Of a stretch of 64,000 nucleotides of DNA, positions 22,890-34,906 are shown piece by piece. The position numbers and the translations under genes are program-made. Source of the stretch: Aplectana chamaeleonis (Eukaryota; Nematoda; Chromadorea; Rhabditida; Cosmocercidae); NCBI GenBank assembly GCA_029168955.1, contig JAPDOI010001345.1:1-64000 (forward strand), in the 5' to 3' direction. How positions within the stretch are numbered: the stretch's first letter is position 1; each line of letters begins with the position of its first letter. Under the pieces are notes generated by a model. It made no database searches, was not told where the DNA came from, and worked only from the letters and a program-made list of their open reading frames with translations.

Positions 22890-24110
22890 CTTCTCAGCCC
22901 GAGGGAATGGTGAGGAACTGAGCCACAAGCGTCATTCTCACAGATCTACTGTTGTTAACATATCTCATCGGGCAGTTGAAAAGGTGCGTATGCCCTTTAT
23001 TACCACAATCCGGGCACTCGTCAGGTCTGCTGCTATCGATCTTATGCAAATAAGACTGCATGAGTGCCCGCAGCGCAACGAGGCAGTTATGTCGGTTCCA
23101 TCTCGGTTTCTGGCCTCAGGCGACTCCGAGAATGAGTTTACGGCGGTCTTGCATCGTGATCCTTGACAGGAATTGGGTGGCTCGCCGTAAGGACACGTTC
23201 TTGTTGTGTTAGTCCATCTGTATATTGATTTTCGTGTGAGCATCCAAACTTTCTTTGCCCTCTCTCTCTTCCACTCTTACTCTTCGCGACGGATGATTTG
23301 GCTGCTTCAGAATGTTATGTTAGCTGTTGTGCCTCGTTGGCAATCGATCCTTAACTGGCGGATGCGAGCTTCATCTATGCTCTATTGGAGCTTTAGAACA
23401 GCCTGTTGGATGCTCCATTTGAATGCGCTGCAGCGGACCAGAGATTTGTCCGACAGATGTGCTGCCAGACTGGTGCAGCTCCAGGGCGGGCTGTACGATG
23501 GCCTTGTACTGGTCAGATCGTTTCTTTCTGCATCCCCAGGACGTTCACCGAGAGCACGTATGTTAAGTCTTGTTTTCACTGCAGCTTGCTTCTGCTCAGT
23601 GTATATGAAACCTCAGCGAGCTTCAAAAGTCCAGCAGCTTAAATCGGGCGGCCGGCAGGCGAAGATTCGTCATTTCACATGGATGAGCGGCTAGTGGATC
23701 AGTGGAAAAGACGTGACGGATGATTTGCGGCAGAGACCGTAAGCATCTTTATCGAGAAAACATTTCAAATCAGTAGTCGTCATCTTACTGGCAGCTTCAT
23801 TTATGTGCGATCGGCAAATGTAAATATCATCCGCATACAACGACCTTGATGTCTTGGGATGGAACGGGTGATCTTCAATATACAGACTAAGAGCAGGCGA
23901 TAGAATCTCCTTGGGTACGGCGGCATTGGGATGCTATTGGAGACGTGCCCTTGAAATAGCACATTTACCGACGTCGCTTTGGTGAATGCGGTTATCCACC
24001 GCTTCTGCCAGGGCGGATCATTTGGAGAACAGGCTCTCGACTGCCCAAAGGTAGCAGGAAGTTTGGTTCCTGAACCATGATACATGGAGTGTGGTACGGG
24101 CAAGAGAATA
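22890..24110 (-). mobile_element. Jockey-like LINE fragment (RT to C-terminal end)
   Basis: On the minus strand, EILSPALSLYIED and RSLYADDIYICRSH (near 23890-23800) give the RT motif C. C-terminal pieces are KQPNHPS (near 23300), ITASLRCGHS, then a frameshift to KIDSSRPDECPDCGNKGHT and LFNCPM, and finally MTLVAQFL with a stop near 22895. This matches the end of the LINE at 55.5-55.74 kb. It lies in intron d-e of copy B. Confidence 0.78.
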
Positions 24111-25240
24111 ATTCAGGCTTGGCTGCGAACCTTCAGTGATATCACAATGAGAGGGGGCGCGCTTGGTAGATGAGAAATTTGAGTTATGGTGTGCCCAACA
24201 ATAGCAGAGGAAGAACATTGGTGCCTCCGCCGGTGAAGAGGGGACGTTTACTCATCAAACTTTGGACTGTCATATGATTGAGCATCCATCATGTGCAGGG
24301 TGCATTCTTGCTGGGCCATAGAGCCCTTCAGTTCAGCTCTTTGAAAGTGATCTTCCAGAGATCAGGCCACCTCTCCCAGCAAAAACCATATCTTGGAGAT
24401 TGACGCAGTTTCACGGAGGTCTTCTTTCCTCCACACCCCAAGCGAGTGATCTCTGCAGCTCCCCCAAACCGTCAGCTTAATTCTCTCGAGTGAATGTGGA
24501 TGCTCATTCCGGAGTTCATTGCCCCTCAGCCGGTGAAATAGGGGGCCCTCATCCGGTTTGGAGTTTATCATGTGCTGAGCGATACCGATTTACAGCGCTT
24601 GTCCGCGCTGGGCCGATAAAGGGAGTCCGCAGTTTCACTGACGGTCGGCGAGCGTCAGATTGGCGCGGCAACAAAAATGTTTTTGTACGGTATCGTGCGA
24701 AGGCACCGGTTTCCGCTCGCTGGTAGTGAAGACTGGGCCGTCTCAGCCTCAAAAACACTACGGTGCCCTCAACTCTTCACGGTACAAGCCGTGCAATGGT
24801 GGCCCTCGTCGCCCGAAGGTAAACGATATTGCATTACCAGCGCTGTTCAAAGCTGCGAGCAACGCCGCGATTCGAACTCTGCGATTTAGTCTTGTGACAT
24901 GCACTGCCCCGCATCACCAAGCCCGGTAAGCCCACCTGATCAAGCTTCCCCCACCTGCCTTCTTCATCTTCCCCTCTTGCTAAGTTCGCGGAGAGAAGTA
25001 ATCAGTCCGCATCTTTAGAACATGTTACAGCACGCCAGAAGCCTCGTTGTCGCCAGCCGATATTACTGCTGCGTTCGATATCGTCAGCATTCCGCTCCTT
25101 TGCAAATCTATTTCGCATTCGGCATTGGCTTAGTTCATTACGAAGATCGATAGCTTCATCAATAATCAGTTTATTCGTGTCAAGTTTGATGAACATGTGA
25201 CTTGATCGATTCCGCTGAAGGCTAGCGTCGCAAGGCAGTA
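24111..25240. other. Unassigned intron sequence between two LINE fragments
   Basis: Some of it may be further RT sequence of the minus-strand LINE, but no motif could be placed with confidence. Several open frames of 60-90 codons overlap on both strands, and none is convincing. Confidence 0.4.
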
Positions 25241-25249
25241 TGGTCGCAC

Positions 25250-26690
25250 AATCTGTTCTCTCTATTTTGTCCAGTATCCTGCGCCGCCACCTAATATGCA
25301 CTTATGCTTGTATGCTGATGACATTACGATTATCTGCTCCGGACCCTGATGGTATATCTGAATTCAAAGCTTCTTAAAGTCTCGGCCTCGAAAATCCAGC
25401 GTTACTATGTGTTCAGCAGCCGCAGCAGAACATCGGCTTCATACCAAAGTGTTCTGGGATGGTGCATGCGGCCCCTCTCCAAGCATATCCGCTTACCTGG
25501 CGATGCTTCTTGGATTTTTCTTTTCGTTTCCACCCAGATTCACGTATTTCGTGCACCCAACGCTTGCTGCCAGCTCACGCACTAACATTTTTGCGTGCTC
25601 TTGCTGCTGCAACCGTCTAGGAAGTACCAAGGAAGTACTTCCGTGTAACGTAAATATCCATAGTACGACCGATCTTAGAATATCGTACTCCATTCGGATT
25701 ACCAGCACCTGTCTGAAAATTCTTGCAGACTGTACAAAATTGCGTCCAGTCTGGTGGTCGTATTCATGTGAAACGTTGGTGGCCTCCAGGGAGGTTAAAA
25801 AGCCCACCCGCTGTTGGACGAGATTTCCAATTTTGCACACTTTTCCTGAGTACCCTGTAGACAGGAAGGTTCCTGGCTACATGGTGCTGGGTGGATGGAA
25901 GAATTGCGGCTGCCTGCTACGTCGATCTTGCGTTTTCGGGGCGTGATCAATATGTTGTTGGTCGGCGGCGCGCGCTCTGCCCCATCCACCCCGCACAATC
26001 GAGTCGGGCATGGTGTGCCCCCTGGAATGCACTGATATAGAGCTGAGACACGTGGCCTCCTACTCGACGGTCTCCTCTCTCCGTGTCTGCGGGTGGCGAA
26101 GAGGGCCACCACTTTAGAGAAATCTCTCTACAGGAGAGGCGCAAAATATTTGGCCATACGTCGGGTGCAGGAAGGTTTCGCTTCCTTCCTGCGCCCGCCA
26201 TTTCATGAATACGGCCATAGAGTACGGCACTTCGACCGAGTCACATCCTGCTTGAAATCGACTCCTATCCAACATCTTCGCAGGAAACCTTTCTGCTTCC
26301 CGTCAAGCAGCACTGCTTGTGACAGATTCAGCAGTTTCTTATCGGCGGCATCTTTAAAGCCCGATCCACCCCAAACGTGCATCTACGTCCGCAAGCTCGC
26401 AGAATACGCACACAACTCTCTGCTTCCATCCCTAATGTGGATCGTCAACGTTGGGCGACTTCTGGGCTCATTACAGAAGACTGCGGATGATGGCTGGTGC
26501 ACACGTTTCGCCGCGGATTATTTGTCTGCCGTTCAGACCAATTCCGCGTATAATAATGATAGTGTGCACTCCACGAGGTTGATGAGTGAGGCTGACCTGC
26601 CGAGCGCATTAGAACCATTCTCGCAGATCTACGATGCGGTCTTTCTACATACCTCAAGGCCCACGCACTGGGATTGGCCAGTCAGTCCCC
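25250..26690 (+). mobile_element. Jockey-like LINE fragment, plus strand
   Basis: The plus strand gives PAPPPNMHLCLYADDITIIC (RT motif C) at 25275-25345. KVSASKSSVT, SKHIRLPG, HPTLAASSRTN and SIVRPILEYRTPFGLP follow in shifting frames. After unrelated sequence at 25.86-26.23 kb come PIQHL, LPVKQHCL-like residues and LRCGLSTYLKAHA, the expected RT C-terminus. Orientation is opposite to the fragment at 22.9-24.1 kb. Heavily frameshifted. Confidence 0.75.
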
Positions 26691-27323
26691 GATAAATGTT
26701 TCCTAAATGTTAGCATATTGGACATGATTCATTTTTCATCTGTTTTTATGTCTGGCAAAGCCCACTGCTCTGTCTGCTCAAGATTTATGGTACAAACCAT
26801 TTGGTTGCCGCCTTTATGTGCGACCCTGTTGCGATGCTTACCGTGACTGAAAAATAGTAGAAGAAGATAGATGCCCCCGTTGGTCTGGTAATACACTCAT
26901 GCGCACGTCTCTGAAAATATCCCACCTGCTCAGTAGGGGATCTTACTTCTCTGGCCCCTGCTAGGATTTATTGTCTGCGTTTGGCAACAGAGTCTGAGCA
27001 GGGGTTGCGTCGGGCGCGACTTTTTCGGACCATGAGGGGGTCGTTAAAAATTCAGCGCATAATATAGAATTTTGTCCTAGGAACTTAAGAAATCTAATGC
27101 GGCTATTGAAATTCCCGGGTTGGGTATTGGCAAATTTCTCCGGAAATTTTGGTCGCAGAGGAGCGGCCGGTCTGACACTGCTCAGCGAAAAGCGACCTTT
27201 CTCGGAGTTCTGTTTCGTGTTTTCCTTCAACCCTTAAGGTAGAGCGCAGCCTCTTTTTTCCCGCTGACTTTGCCTTCCAACTTTGATGCTGCTTTATTTT
27301 CCTTACAAAACTTTTTTTTGTAG

Positions 27324-28178
27324 GCGTGGGCAGAGGAAATCTTTAAGCTTTCTGACACCTGTTGGAGTACCTCATGGGCGACTCGAGAAGACGAATACCT
27401 ACCTGTTTTCCAATTATCGATGCATCTGGTAATTTACTCCGTTATGTTGTTTGTAAGTTGCAATCCTGATTGTTTGCAGAAACACATTTGGTACGTAATG
27501 AGGAGCAATGGCGTCGCTCTTTTCGAGATTTGGAAAGGTTGTCGGTAAATCCGCATGTAACACATGTGCTGGAATCTTGCACTCCTCGACGCCGCAAAAA
27601 CGTACGACTGCTCTACCATTTCAGCCGGCAGAAGTCTTTTTAGGGAATCACATCGTGTCTCGCAAGAGTTACACATACTGAACTTGTCACGGAATTCATC
27701 CCAAAAGTGGATATTTTCAAGATGGGGAAGACACAGTTTTGCACAACTAGTGTTTTCAGGTCTCGAAGACGTAATCCAGACTCTCCCTCTGTTTGTACCT
27801 CATTCATGGAAGGTGAGTGATGAGTTCAAAAAGATTGTTGTGAATGCAAATGTAAATTATCTATTCAGAAAATGTATCGCCAATGATGGAAACATGCTTG
27901 TGAAGTTCTGTAGGCTTGAAACATACCGGCCATGATCCACTTATGCATGACCGTGTCTCTCACATGATCACCCAGAGAAATATTGTGTCACGTATTGTTG
28001 GCGCAGAAGCTTCCCTAAAACTTCATTGTTGAAACTATTCGAAAAAGAGTTTTCCCGATCCCGCTAGAGATCCACTTCGTTGGTTTCTCTCGATGGTGTT
28101 CGCGAAGTGGCAGCACGCAGAGAGATCATCTTGGAGCGGTATTTTGAAGAGGTTGGAAATCTCGAGAACTGAATTCAG
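27324..28178 (+). pseudogene. Copy B exons e, f and g (decayed)
   Basis: Exon e begins AWAEEIFKLSD and, with a shift, ends NYRCIW. Exon f (27760-27812) is SRRRNPDSPSVCTSFM. Exon g contains CIANDGNMLVKFC, but the HAGH ligands are replaced and several stops follow. REVAARR near the end still aligns with copy A. Confidence 0.68.
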
Positions 28179-28179
28179 G

Positions 28180-29440
28180 TTAGTTTCCACTTGTATTCAA
28201 TAGGTATGTGGTCGGCACGCATGGCATACAGTGTCCAGAAGAGGCGCAGCTCCTTGCGTTTTAGCTTGTGAGAGGCATCAGAGATTCCGCTGCCGACTGA
28301 AAAAACAGCGCCTCTTTTTTGCTTTAGTGCAGACTTTTTTTCTGGCCAGACTGCCTCTGAGAGTTTCAGCCGGGGAAATAGCTGGTTACCGCCAAATGGC
28401 TGACGGAATAGCCGCCATATGATGCAGCCGCTCTGCACTAGCTGCGTGACAATGCTGCCAGAAGACACAGAACGCAGATTTCCGAGTCATGGTTTGGATT
28501 ACCTATATTTGAGATGCTTGAGATTACTCAGCTCTTTAGAACCCTGCCCGATTCTGAGGTATTTGGATGCAGCCTCGGCGTAACAGTGACGGCTCAGCAT
28601 TAGATCAGTGTGCTGCCGGCCATGTTGTTTGGGACACTTTAGTTCAAAGTTCAGTGGTTTTTATCATGCGCCATTTCTTATCCATATGAAATCAGCAATC
28701 TGGAAATAGCCCAGTAGGGAGCCGTTGCAGATATGTTTGGGTTTCTTGCGTCAAATATCCTCGGCCCCAAAACTTCAGTGATATTTCTACTAGAATCAAT
28801 TACAAGCTGCAATGCTTCCATATTTATAATGCCGGACCCACACACAGTCAAAGCCACGGTCGAAAACCAGAATCGATGTTTCGTTTCACTGCCTATCTTG
28901 GAAAAATAACGCTGATCACAATGGTGCCTCGGAAGATCGCTCAGAGCTCACCACGAACTAAGTTACGGCTCCTCAAAAATTCGGGCCGAACTCAGACCGT
29001 GGGCGATTTCGCGGACGGGATTATGCTGAGGCCTGTATTTTCTCGTTATTCTGCAGCAAATCATTCTGAAGCGAGATCATACTAAGAATGCCAGACCTGA
29101 AAACAAAGGAAGAACATAGATTTTGAGATAAAAATCATGCGCACGTCTCTTCTATATTGGGTCGGAAACCTGCCCAGTTAGACGTTGCCCATTATTTGCT
29201 TTCGAAGAGGCAGTGACCGACATCCTAGCTTTTTTTCTCGCTTATTTGATGCACGATTGGATTTCGTGCTTGGCAGGTTCGCTATGGACGGCGACCGAAG
29301 CAAAGTATCAAAAAATTACTTCTAAGAGGTTGGACATGCCTTTAAATTCTTTATACCTTCCGCATATCATGGACAGTGAAACATTTAAAGGAAGTGTTCA
29401 CGATAAATCACGGATGTTCAGATCGACCTACACATGACGA
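28180..29440. other. No gene recognised; contains a repeat fragment
   Basis: Around 28885-28950 the sequence CTATCTTGGAAAAATAACGC resembles the interior of the MITE family at 31058 and 61335. A TTAA-type terminus AGGAAGTGTTCACGATAAAT lies at 29393 without a partner. Nothing else could be assigned. Confidence 0.4.
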
Positions 29441-29449
29441 TAGGTCAAA

Positions 29450-30815
29450 GATCCCGATACAGGGGAGGACGGATGATCAGCGAGGTAGGTCCTTTCCAGC
29501 CGATGTGTCCCTTAATGACCCGCTCTTAGCCAGTCGCTATCAACTGGATCGATGGCCCGCTCGCTCGTTGATGGACGATCTGAAGGAAGTCACGCACGCG
29601 AGATCAGGGTCTGTGCGTGGAACTCAATCGTTTTAGCTCAAGAGCCTGACGATTTACTCTATGGCCAAAGGCAGCATACGCTCGCAAAAAGCTGTTGAAG
29701 ATAACTACATTGGAGGGGTCGTACGGGTCCTAGAAGAGCACTCAGAAAGTTGGGAAGATTTGAAAACAGAGTTAAAATGACCGTATTTGAGCCGTATTCC
29801 AGTCACAAAATCATATTTCTCCGCCCACCGATACGGGCTCCGCCCCTCAATACAAATGTTCAATGCTCGATTACGGTCATTTTGACTCATTTTTGCGCTT
29901 CTAACGTCGTAAGCGTTTCAGAAAGGAGCCGTACGAGTACATTAGCGTCGTTATCCTAACAAATTTGTAGGCTGGCTCCACTATTTCAGCCAATGCGGTA
30001 AAACGCTTCTTTCGTCCCGCATATGGGCCAATATAGAACGAACCGTTATATCTTCATTCCAGTTGATTTTTCCGGTTTTTTCGTTATCCCTGAATATTAA
30101 CAGCTTCCAGACCTTCGATTCATTCCATGCACAAATGATATCATTTTGAGCGTGTATGCTTCCTTTAAAGCAAACAGCCCCAGGAGTTTGTTAATGTTTT
30201 TGAGTACTCTCAAGGGAGCGCACAATCTTTGAATTTCCGAATTTCCAGGCATTTGGAACTCAGGCAGAGACAAGATTCTGACTCAAGTGCGAGATTGTAC
30301 CGATTTTTAAGAGGGTTGGAACTCCGGGGTTGGCGAGATTCTGTCGCGAGTGCAGAAGTCTTCCCGATTTTTAAGGGAGTTGGAACCCCGGGTTGGCGAG
30401 ATTCTGAGATGAGTACGAAAGTGTTGGAACAACTTTTTGTTAGATGTTTTGTTGGAACAACTTTGTTGGGAACAACTTTTTGAGGTGTTGAAGTCGTTTG
30501 TATGTCAGAATCTCTGCCAAGCGCTGAGGTTAACGAGATTCTGACCTACAAACGACTTCAACACCTCAAAAAACGCAGGAGCTGGTTTATTTCAGGGAAG
30601 TCGTTACCCTTTTTGCTCAAAGGCTCTACTCACAGGCTCTGGATCTAGCATGTGTGGTCTCCGCCGATCCGTAATCAACGAACGAGAGAGAGCCATCGAT
30701 CTCGCTGTTAGGGTATGAACTCCGGCCGAGATCGGTCACTGCTGCCAGCCGGCTGGCGCCCACGCCGCCCCGTTCACTCCCCGTCCTCCCCCAGCCTCCA
30801 AGATCTTTACTGTGA
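29450..30815. mobile_element. Minisatellite-containing foldback element H, copy 1
   Basis: Its ends resemble copy 2 at 46407-47463: the left arm has GAGATCAGGGTCTGTGCGTG and the right arm has TCACTGCTGCCAGCCGGCTG. Three degenerate units of the 63 bp repeat (GTTGGAACCCCGGG..., GCGAGATTCTGA) occupy 30235-30420. A short inverted pair GAAGTCGTTTGTATGTCAGA / TCTGACCTACAAACGACTTC lies at 30490-30565. MITE 29669-30164 interrupts it. Confidence 0.7.
29669..30164. mobile_element. TTAA-type MITE, AGGCAGCATAC family (496 bp), nested in element H copy 1
   Basis: Left end AGGCAGCATACGCTCGCAAA follows CCAA. Right end GAGCGTGTATGCTTCCT precedes TTAA. The terminus is shared with the element at 57924-58896. 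Confidence 0.7.
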
Positions 30816-31057
30816 CAGCAGCGTCAGGACGAACTGCCGCCAAAGTAACGAGAACGCTTTTTTCCTCGGCCGAAGAAGGACAGTTATGTGTGACTTCCTA
30901 TTTTTGAGATTGCAAGAATTGACCGGTGTGGAAGGAATAAAGTGTTTCCATTTGATAACGTCTCGTCCACCTTATCCACTGCGACTTATCAAAACCATTA
31001 CACATTTGCCTACCGACTGCTTACGTCTTCAAGCTTCATCAGAAAAGGATTAGTTAA

Positions 31058-32974
31058 AGGCAGTGCTCACGACAAAATCCCTTTCCTGGCTCTTTGCCTA
31101 TCTTGAAAACGGTCCCGTTCTGGTTCCAACGATGTCTCTGAAATCGTAAAGGACTTTCTGGAAACGGAGTTATGGTCCCTCTAAAATTGAGCTAGGGAAG
31201 CGTGGTGGACGACAGAGTTGTCCGAGGCTTGTAACTTCCGTCTTTTTGCAGCCAATGTATGCGAGCTGACCTGGGTAAGAAGAGAAGTTGAGAATGAAGG
31301 AAGAACTAGGGCTCTCGATCGGAAACCATCGCTAATCTCGCGATCTCGAGTGTTCCATTGTTTACGTCGAGGGGCGGAAAGGGCCTGAAACTTGCCCAAA
31401 TCGGCGGGAGTTCGCCCTTTTTCTAAGCCGTTTTGCGGCTCCTAGGTAGCTTTTCGTCATTCCGCTTCTTCGATGCTGTTCTGTTCCTTCAGAAAGCCAC
31501 GAAGCGTTTGTCATGGAAAATTCGAGGATTTATTTATTTATTTAATACGCTACAGAAGGTGAACGCATTGAAAATAGGCAAAAATATACATAGCTGAAAA
31601 GCAAAGTGAAACATTACCACGCAAGAAGAATATTCGAAACTTTGCGTTTGAAAGATGGAAAAGAACGGGGAACATTCATAAAGTTTAATTTCAAAGAGGC
31701 GAAAGCAGAGCCAGCTCTGCATGTGAAACTTTTCAATCTGAGGTTAGTTCTGGGAATACTAAAAGAAATTCTCTCCGAGTTCCCACGTGTCCTAGAGGCG
31801 TTGAATTTATAGAACTTCGACTTGTCAATTCTCAATATTCCACTCAAGATTTTGAAGATCATGCAGACATCGTTTCGCATACGGCGAGACTCAAGCGAGT
31901 GTAACGTCAGTTCTTCATTCCTCCTTGAGGGACCAGGAACTCTAGCATAAGAAAATCCATTCAGTCTCAAGAAAACTTTACGAGTAAAGTTTTCTTGCAC
32001 TCCTTCCAAAAGTTGAATGTCTTTCTTCTTGTACGGACAGAATACTGAAGTTCCCAATTCCACTATTGGCCTAACATACACCTGATAGGCACGCGCTAAG
32101 ACTCTTTTGTCGCAAGTCGACAAGGCTTTGAATATATGAAATGTGCGCACTGAGGCTTTACTACAGATTGCATGATAGTGAGCTGAGGAATCAAGCTCAC
32201 TGTCATACTGAAAACCTAAATCTTTAACATTTGAAACAGATGTTAGCGAGTGGCCATCAAGCATGTAAGTAACCGGAATACTGGAGTCTCCCATTCTCAT
32301 GTGAACCGTTTTCTCCGGAGCGAGTGGTAAATCCCAAACATTAGACCAGTCCAGTATCCTTTCCAAAGCGGCCTGAACATTTTCGACATCCCCGGGCGAC
32401 TCTATTTTGCTATATATTTTCACATCATCGGCAAATTGTTTTCAGATCACTCCAGTTCTTTCCAGAAGCAGGGGAAGCTCAGCTGTGTAGATAGCGAACA
32501 AAATGGGTGATAAAACGCCACCCTGTGGTACCCCGCTACTAACCGATCTACTCGATGAAAAACTAGAACCCACTTTCACCTGTAAACTACGGTCGCGGAG
32601 ATGGGTTTTTATCCACTCACCTACTAATGGATGAAATTTCAATTTCTCAAGTTTCAAAATAAGTTTGTGGTGGTCTACCCTGTCGAAAGCTTTCGAAAAA
32701 TCCAAATAAATTATATCACATGCCTTCCTCGACTCCTGGTACGCACTCCAATCATTGATGCACTCCAGCAGATTGGTTTCGACCGACCTCCCTACCACAA
32801 ACCCATGTTGATTCTCGGGAATAATTGAATTTTTTTCCACGTGGTCTACTCTATGTTTTTTAAGGATCTTTTCGAAAGTTCTGCAAAAAATCGACGTGAT
32901 ACTTACTGGCCTATAGTTATCCACCATTTGTAGTTATCCACCACTCAGGATGAAGTTTATCGTGAACAGTGCCG
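31058..32974. mobile_element. TTAA MITE, AGGCAGTGCTC family, split by a CR1-like LINE
   Basis: Left end AGGCAGTGCTCACGACAAAA follows TTAA (31054-31057). Right end TTTATCGTGAACAGTGCCG precedes TTAA (32975-32978). Removing the LINE leaves about 495 bp, close to the 488 bp relative at 61335-61822, which shares interior sequence such as CTGAAATCGT and GGACGA.AGTTGTCC. Confidence 0.7.
31524..32945 (-). mobile_element. CR1-like LINE, 5' truncated, one premature stop
   Basis: The minus strand encodes an RT: NYRPVSITSIFCRTFEKIL, ENQHGFVVGRSVETNLLE, LDFSKAFDRVDHHKL (motif A), SSGVPQGGVLSPILFAIYTA (motif B) and FADDVKIYSK (motif C). An in-frame TGA near 32431 separates 32442-32927 from 31614-32423. 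The thumb and C-terminal region is otherwise open for about 270 codons. The 3' end is a short ATTTA-type tail (31528-31543). Truncation at the 5' end (after about 32940) is typical of LINE insertion. This is the best preserved LINE in the window. Confidence 0.88.
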
Positions 32975-32978
32975 TTAA

Positions 32979-33500
32979 GGAGGCGGTGTGGCTCAGTGGG
33001 TTGATTGGCCCACACGATTTTCACCCAATTTCCGACGTTTTTTCGTGATTCTCTCCTCACTGTTTTCATCGGTAGGTCCTAAAGCTCACATATCTGTGGA
33101 AAATCTATAGGTTTTCCCATCGTGAACGCTGCCTTCAAGGAAGGCGGTGGAGCAGGGAGTTGTGGTACACCACTAGGTAAATCGTGGATCATAGAGAAAC
33201 ACCTCCTTCCACACTCGCATCTGATAAGATCGCCTCATCAAGGAGTTCTGTGAACACTGAATAATGCCTACCACGAAGGCCATGGCGACAGATTCATCGC
33301 AGGCAAGCAACATTCCCTGTGCCCATGCTGTAGCATTTCAAGTGAAGATTAAGTGCTCATGTGAAATTCTCGTTTAAAGAAAGGCTCTCTACTCATAAAA
33401 GAACTTCATTCGAGCACTGATTCATTGAAAATTCTCCAGCAGCAGTTCGTCTCAAAAGTTGATGGCTTCAAATTAAGGAAGACACGGATTTTCGGATATT
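32979..33500. other. Intergenic or intron sequence with MITE-end remnants
   Basis: A second TTAA-type right end, ATCGTGAACGCTGCCTTCAA, lies at 33121-33140 without a clear partner. 33255-33450 resembles 4680-4910. GGCGGTGTGGCTCAGTGGGT at 32980 looks like a tRNA A-box but has no tRNA fold. Confidence 0.4.
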
Positions 33501-33515
33501 AACTTCTACTTTCAG

Positions 33516-33924
33516 GTCTCGCAAACGCAATCCGACTCTCCCTCCATCTTGTACCGCGTTCAAGCGGGTAAGTGATGAGTTCAAAAAAAATTTTTTTTGA
33601 TCGCAAGTGTAAACCAGCTATTTAGAAATACATTGTCAATACTGGAAGCATGACTGTGGAATCCTGGTTGAAGGATACGGTTCATAATCCTGCAACGCGC
33701 GGACGACCTAGTCTCTCACATGATCACCAGGATGTGATTGTCGCGTATTTGGCGCAGGAACTTCCCATTGACTCCATCGTTGAAACTCTTCGAAATCAGT
33801 TTCCCGATCCCACAAATCCTCTGCATTAGATTTCTGCCGGTGATGGTTGCCAAGTGGCAGTAAGCAGGGGATTCCTGGAGCAGCGTGAATCCGAAGGAGT
33901 GGATATCTCGGAGGCTGATATCAG
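33516..33924 (+). pseudogene. Copy C exons f and g (zinc ligands lost, TAG stop)
   Basis: Exon f SRKRNPTLPPSCTAFKR ends in phase 0. A 58 bp intron follows, then KYIVNTGSMTVESWL. Compared with copy A, Cys and both His of the C-x2-H-x-G-H motif are substituted, while AYLAQELPIDSIVETLR remains close to copy A. Confidence 0.72.
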
Positions 33925-34652
33925 GTTTGTTTCCGCTTGTTTTCAACAGGTATGTGGTGGGCATGCATGGTGTGGTTTCCAAAAGAGGCGCGGGATGAGC
34001 AGCTATAGCACTTCAAGGCTGGACAGTTCTAGTTCCTTCTGATGTGGGTAAATTGCTGCCGAAGTCGCTTGGGAGGAGACGAGTCGCAGCGAAGCCCTTC
34101 AGACAGTGGTGTTGGAAAGTTTGGATCCCCTGTTGTGCGGAGTGATGGGAACGGTCTTGGTTACACGTCTCGACTTTGAGGCAGCTTCCGTAGCCATTGC
34201 GCTATAGTCTGTCATAAACGAGTTGGCGATCGGAGAGTCCAAAGAAGCAGCGCTCCCTCTGCGCGTCTATGGGGCCCGCAACGTACGCGACGCAGCATCT
34301 GTCTTACCGTAATAAAAAAAACCGAATTCATCGATTACCTGCCACTACCTGCCACGTAAAGAATGGTATCCGTATCAAAAGTGAGTATCGCGACCATTTT
34401 GAACGAAAATAACGCAAAAGAATAATGCAGTATGCGAAAAAAAATAAGTGAGTGCGTGAAAAAGTCGATAAGTTAGTTTTTTGGACTACGGTAAGACGAA
34501 TGTTGCGTCGCTTGCGTGATTTGCGTGCGTTGCGCGCCCTTCAGAGACGCAGAGGGAACGCTGCTTGTTCAGACTCTTCGATTCTCGACTCGTTTGGGAC
34601 AGAGTTGGCATCGTTGACCATTTGTTATTGATTTTATCTGTGTCCAGAGTTA

Positions 34653-34906
34653 CTGTGCTTCTCTGGGTCAAATTCCGGTCCGCGATTGCGTCTCAACACG
34701 CTTTGCGGCCGCACGCGTTTGAGTCGGAAGAGTCTCCAGCGCCGCAGCCGCCGATCTATTGACTCTAGGTGGGCATAGGAACTGGAAAGTAAACAAAATT
34801 GGAGAAAACTGTAAGAAAAGCCATATCGAATCGGATCTGGCGCTGAAAACTCGACTGACTCCAGCGCGTGCGGCCGCAAAGCGTGTCGAGACGCAATGGC
34901 GGACGT
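34653..34906. mobile_element. Foldback MITE L, copy 1 (right end incomplete)
   Basis: Begins CTGTGCTTCTCTGGGTCAAA after TA. Long inverted arms share ACGCTTTGCGGCCGCACGCG and its complement. The right end stops at GCGGAC rather than the full terminus. Relatives at 45632-45893 and 47905-48181. Confidence 0.78.

Larger units (their letters stand above)
19900..28178 (+). pseudogene. Zinc-finger paralogue copy B (multiple lesions)
   Basis: Exons by homology: a 19900-20069, b 20122-20227, c 21126-21218, d 21270-about 21634, e 27324-27428, f 27760-27812, g 27869-28178. Exon a starts MSPPQKARIRL, then MECPLCRESF and the finger HC. A frameshift after CECVF destroys the frame. Exon b is one base short of copy D and ends SYRCSR. 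Exon c ends YCTAFLT, with a 51 bp intron. Exon d has a stop soon after GSVDM although HVGHDL remains. Exon e needs a frameshift to reach NYRCIW, and exon g has several stops. No h/i exons follow before copy C's f exon, so B may be truncated or may continue into C. Confidence 0.65.

Noticed and set aside
26093..26695. 200-codon plus-strand open frame as a new gene
   Set aside because: Its other frames carry LINE RT C-terminal motifs (PIQHL, LRCGLSTYLK), so it is a chance opening over a frameshifted LINE.
32980..33015. tRNA starting GGCGGTGTGGCTCAGTGGGT
   Set aside because: Only an A-box-like stretch is present. No anticodon arm or T arm follows.
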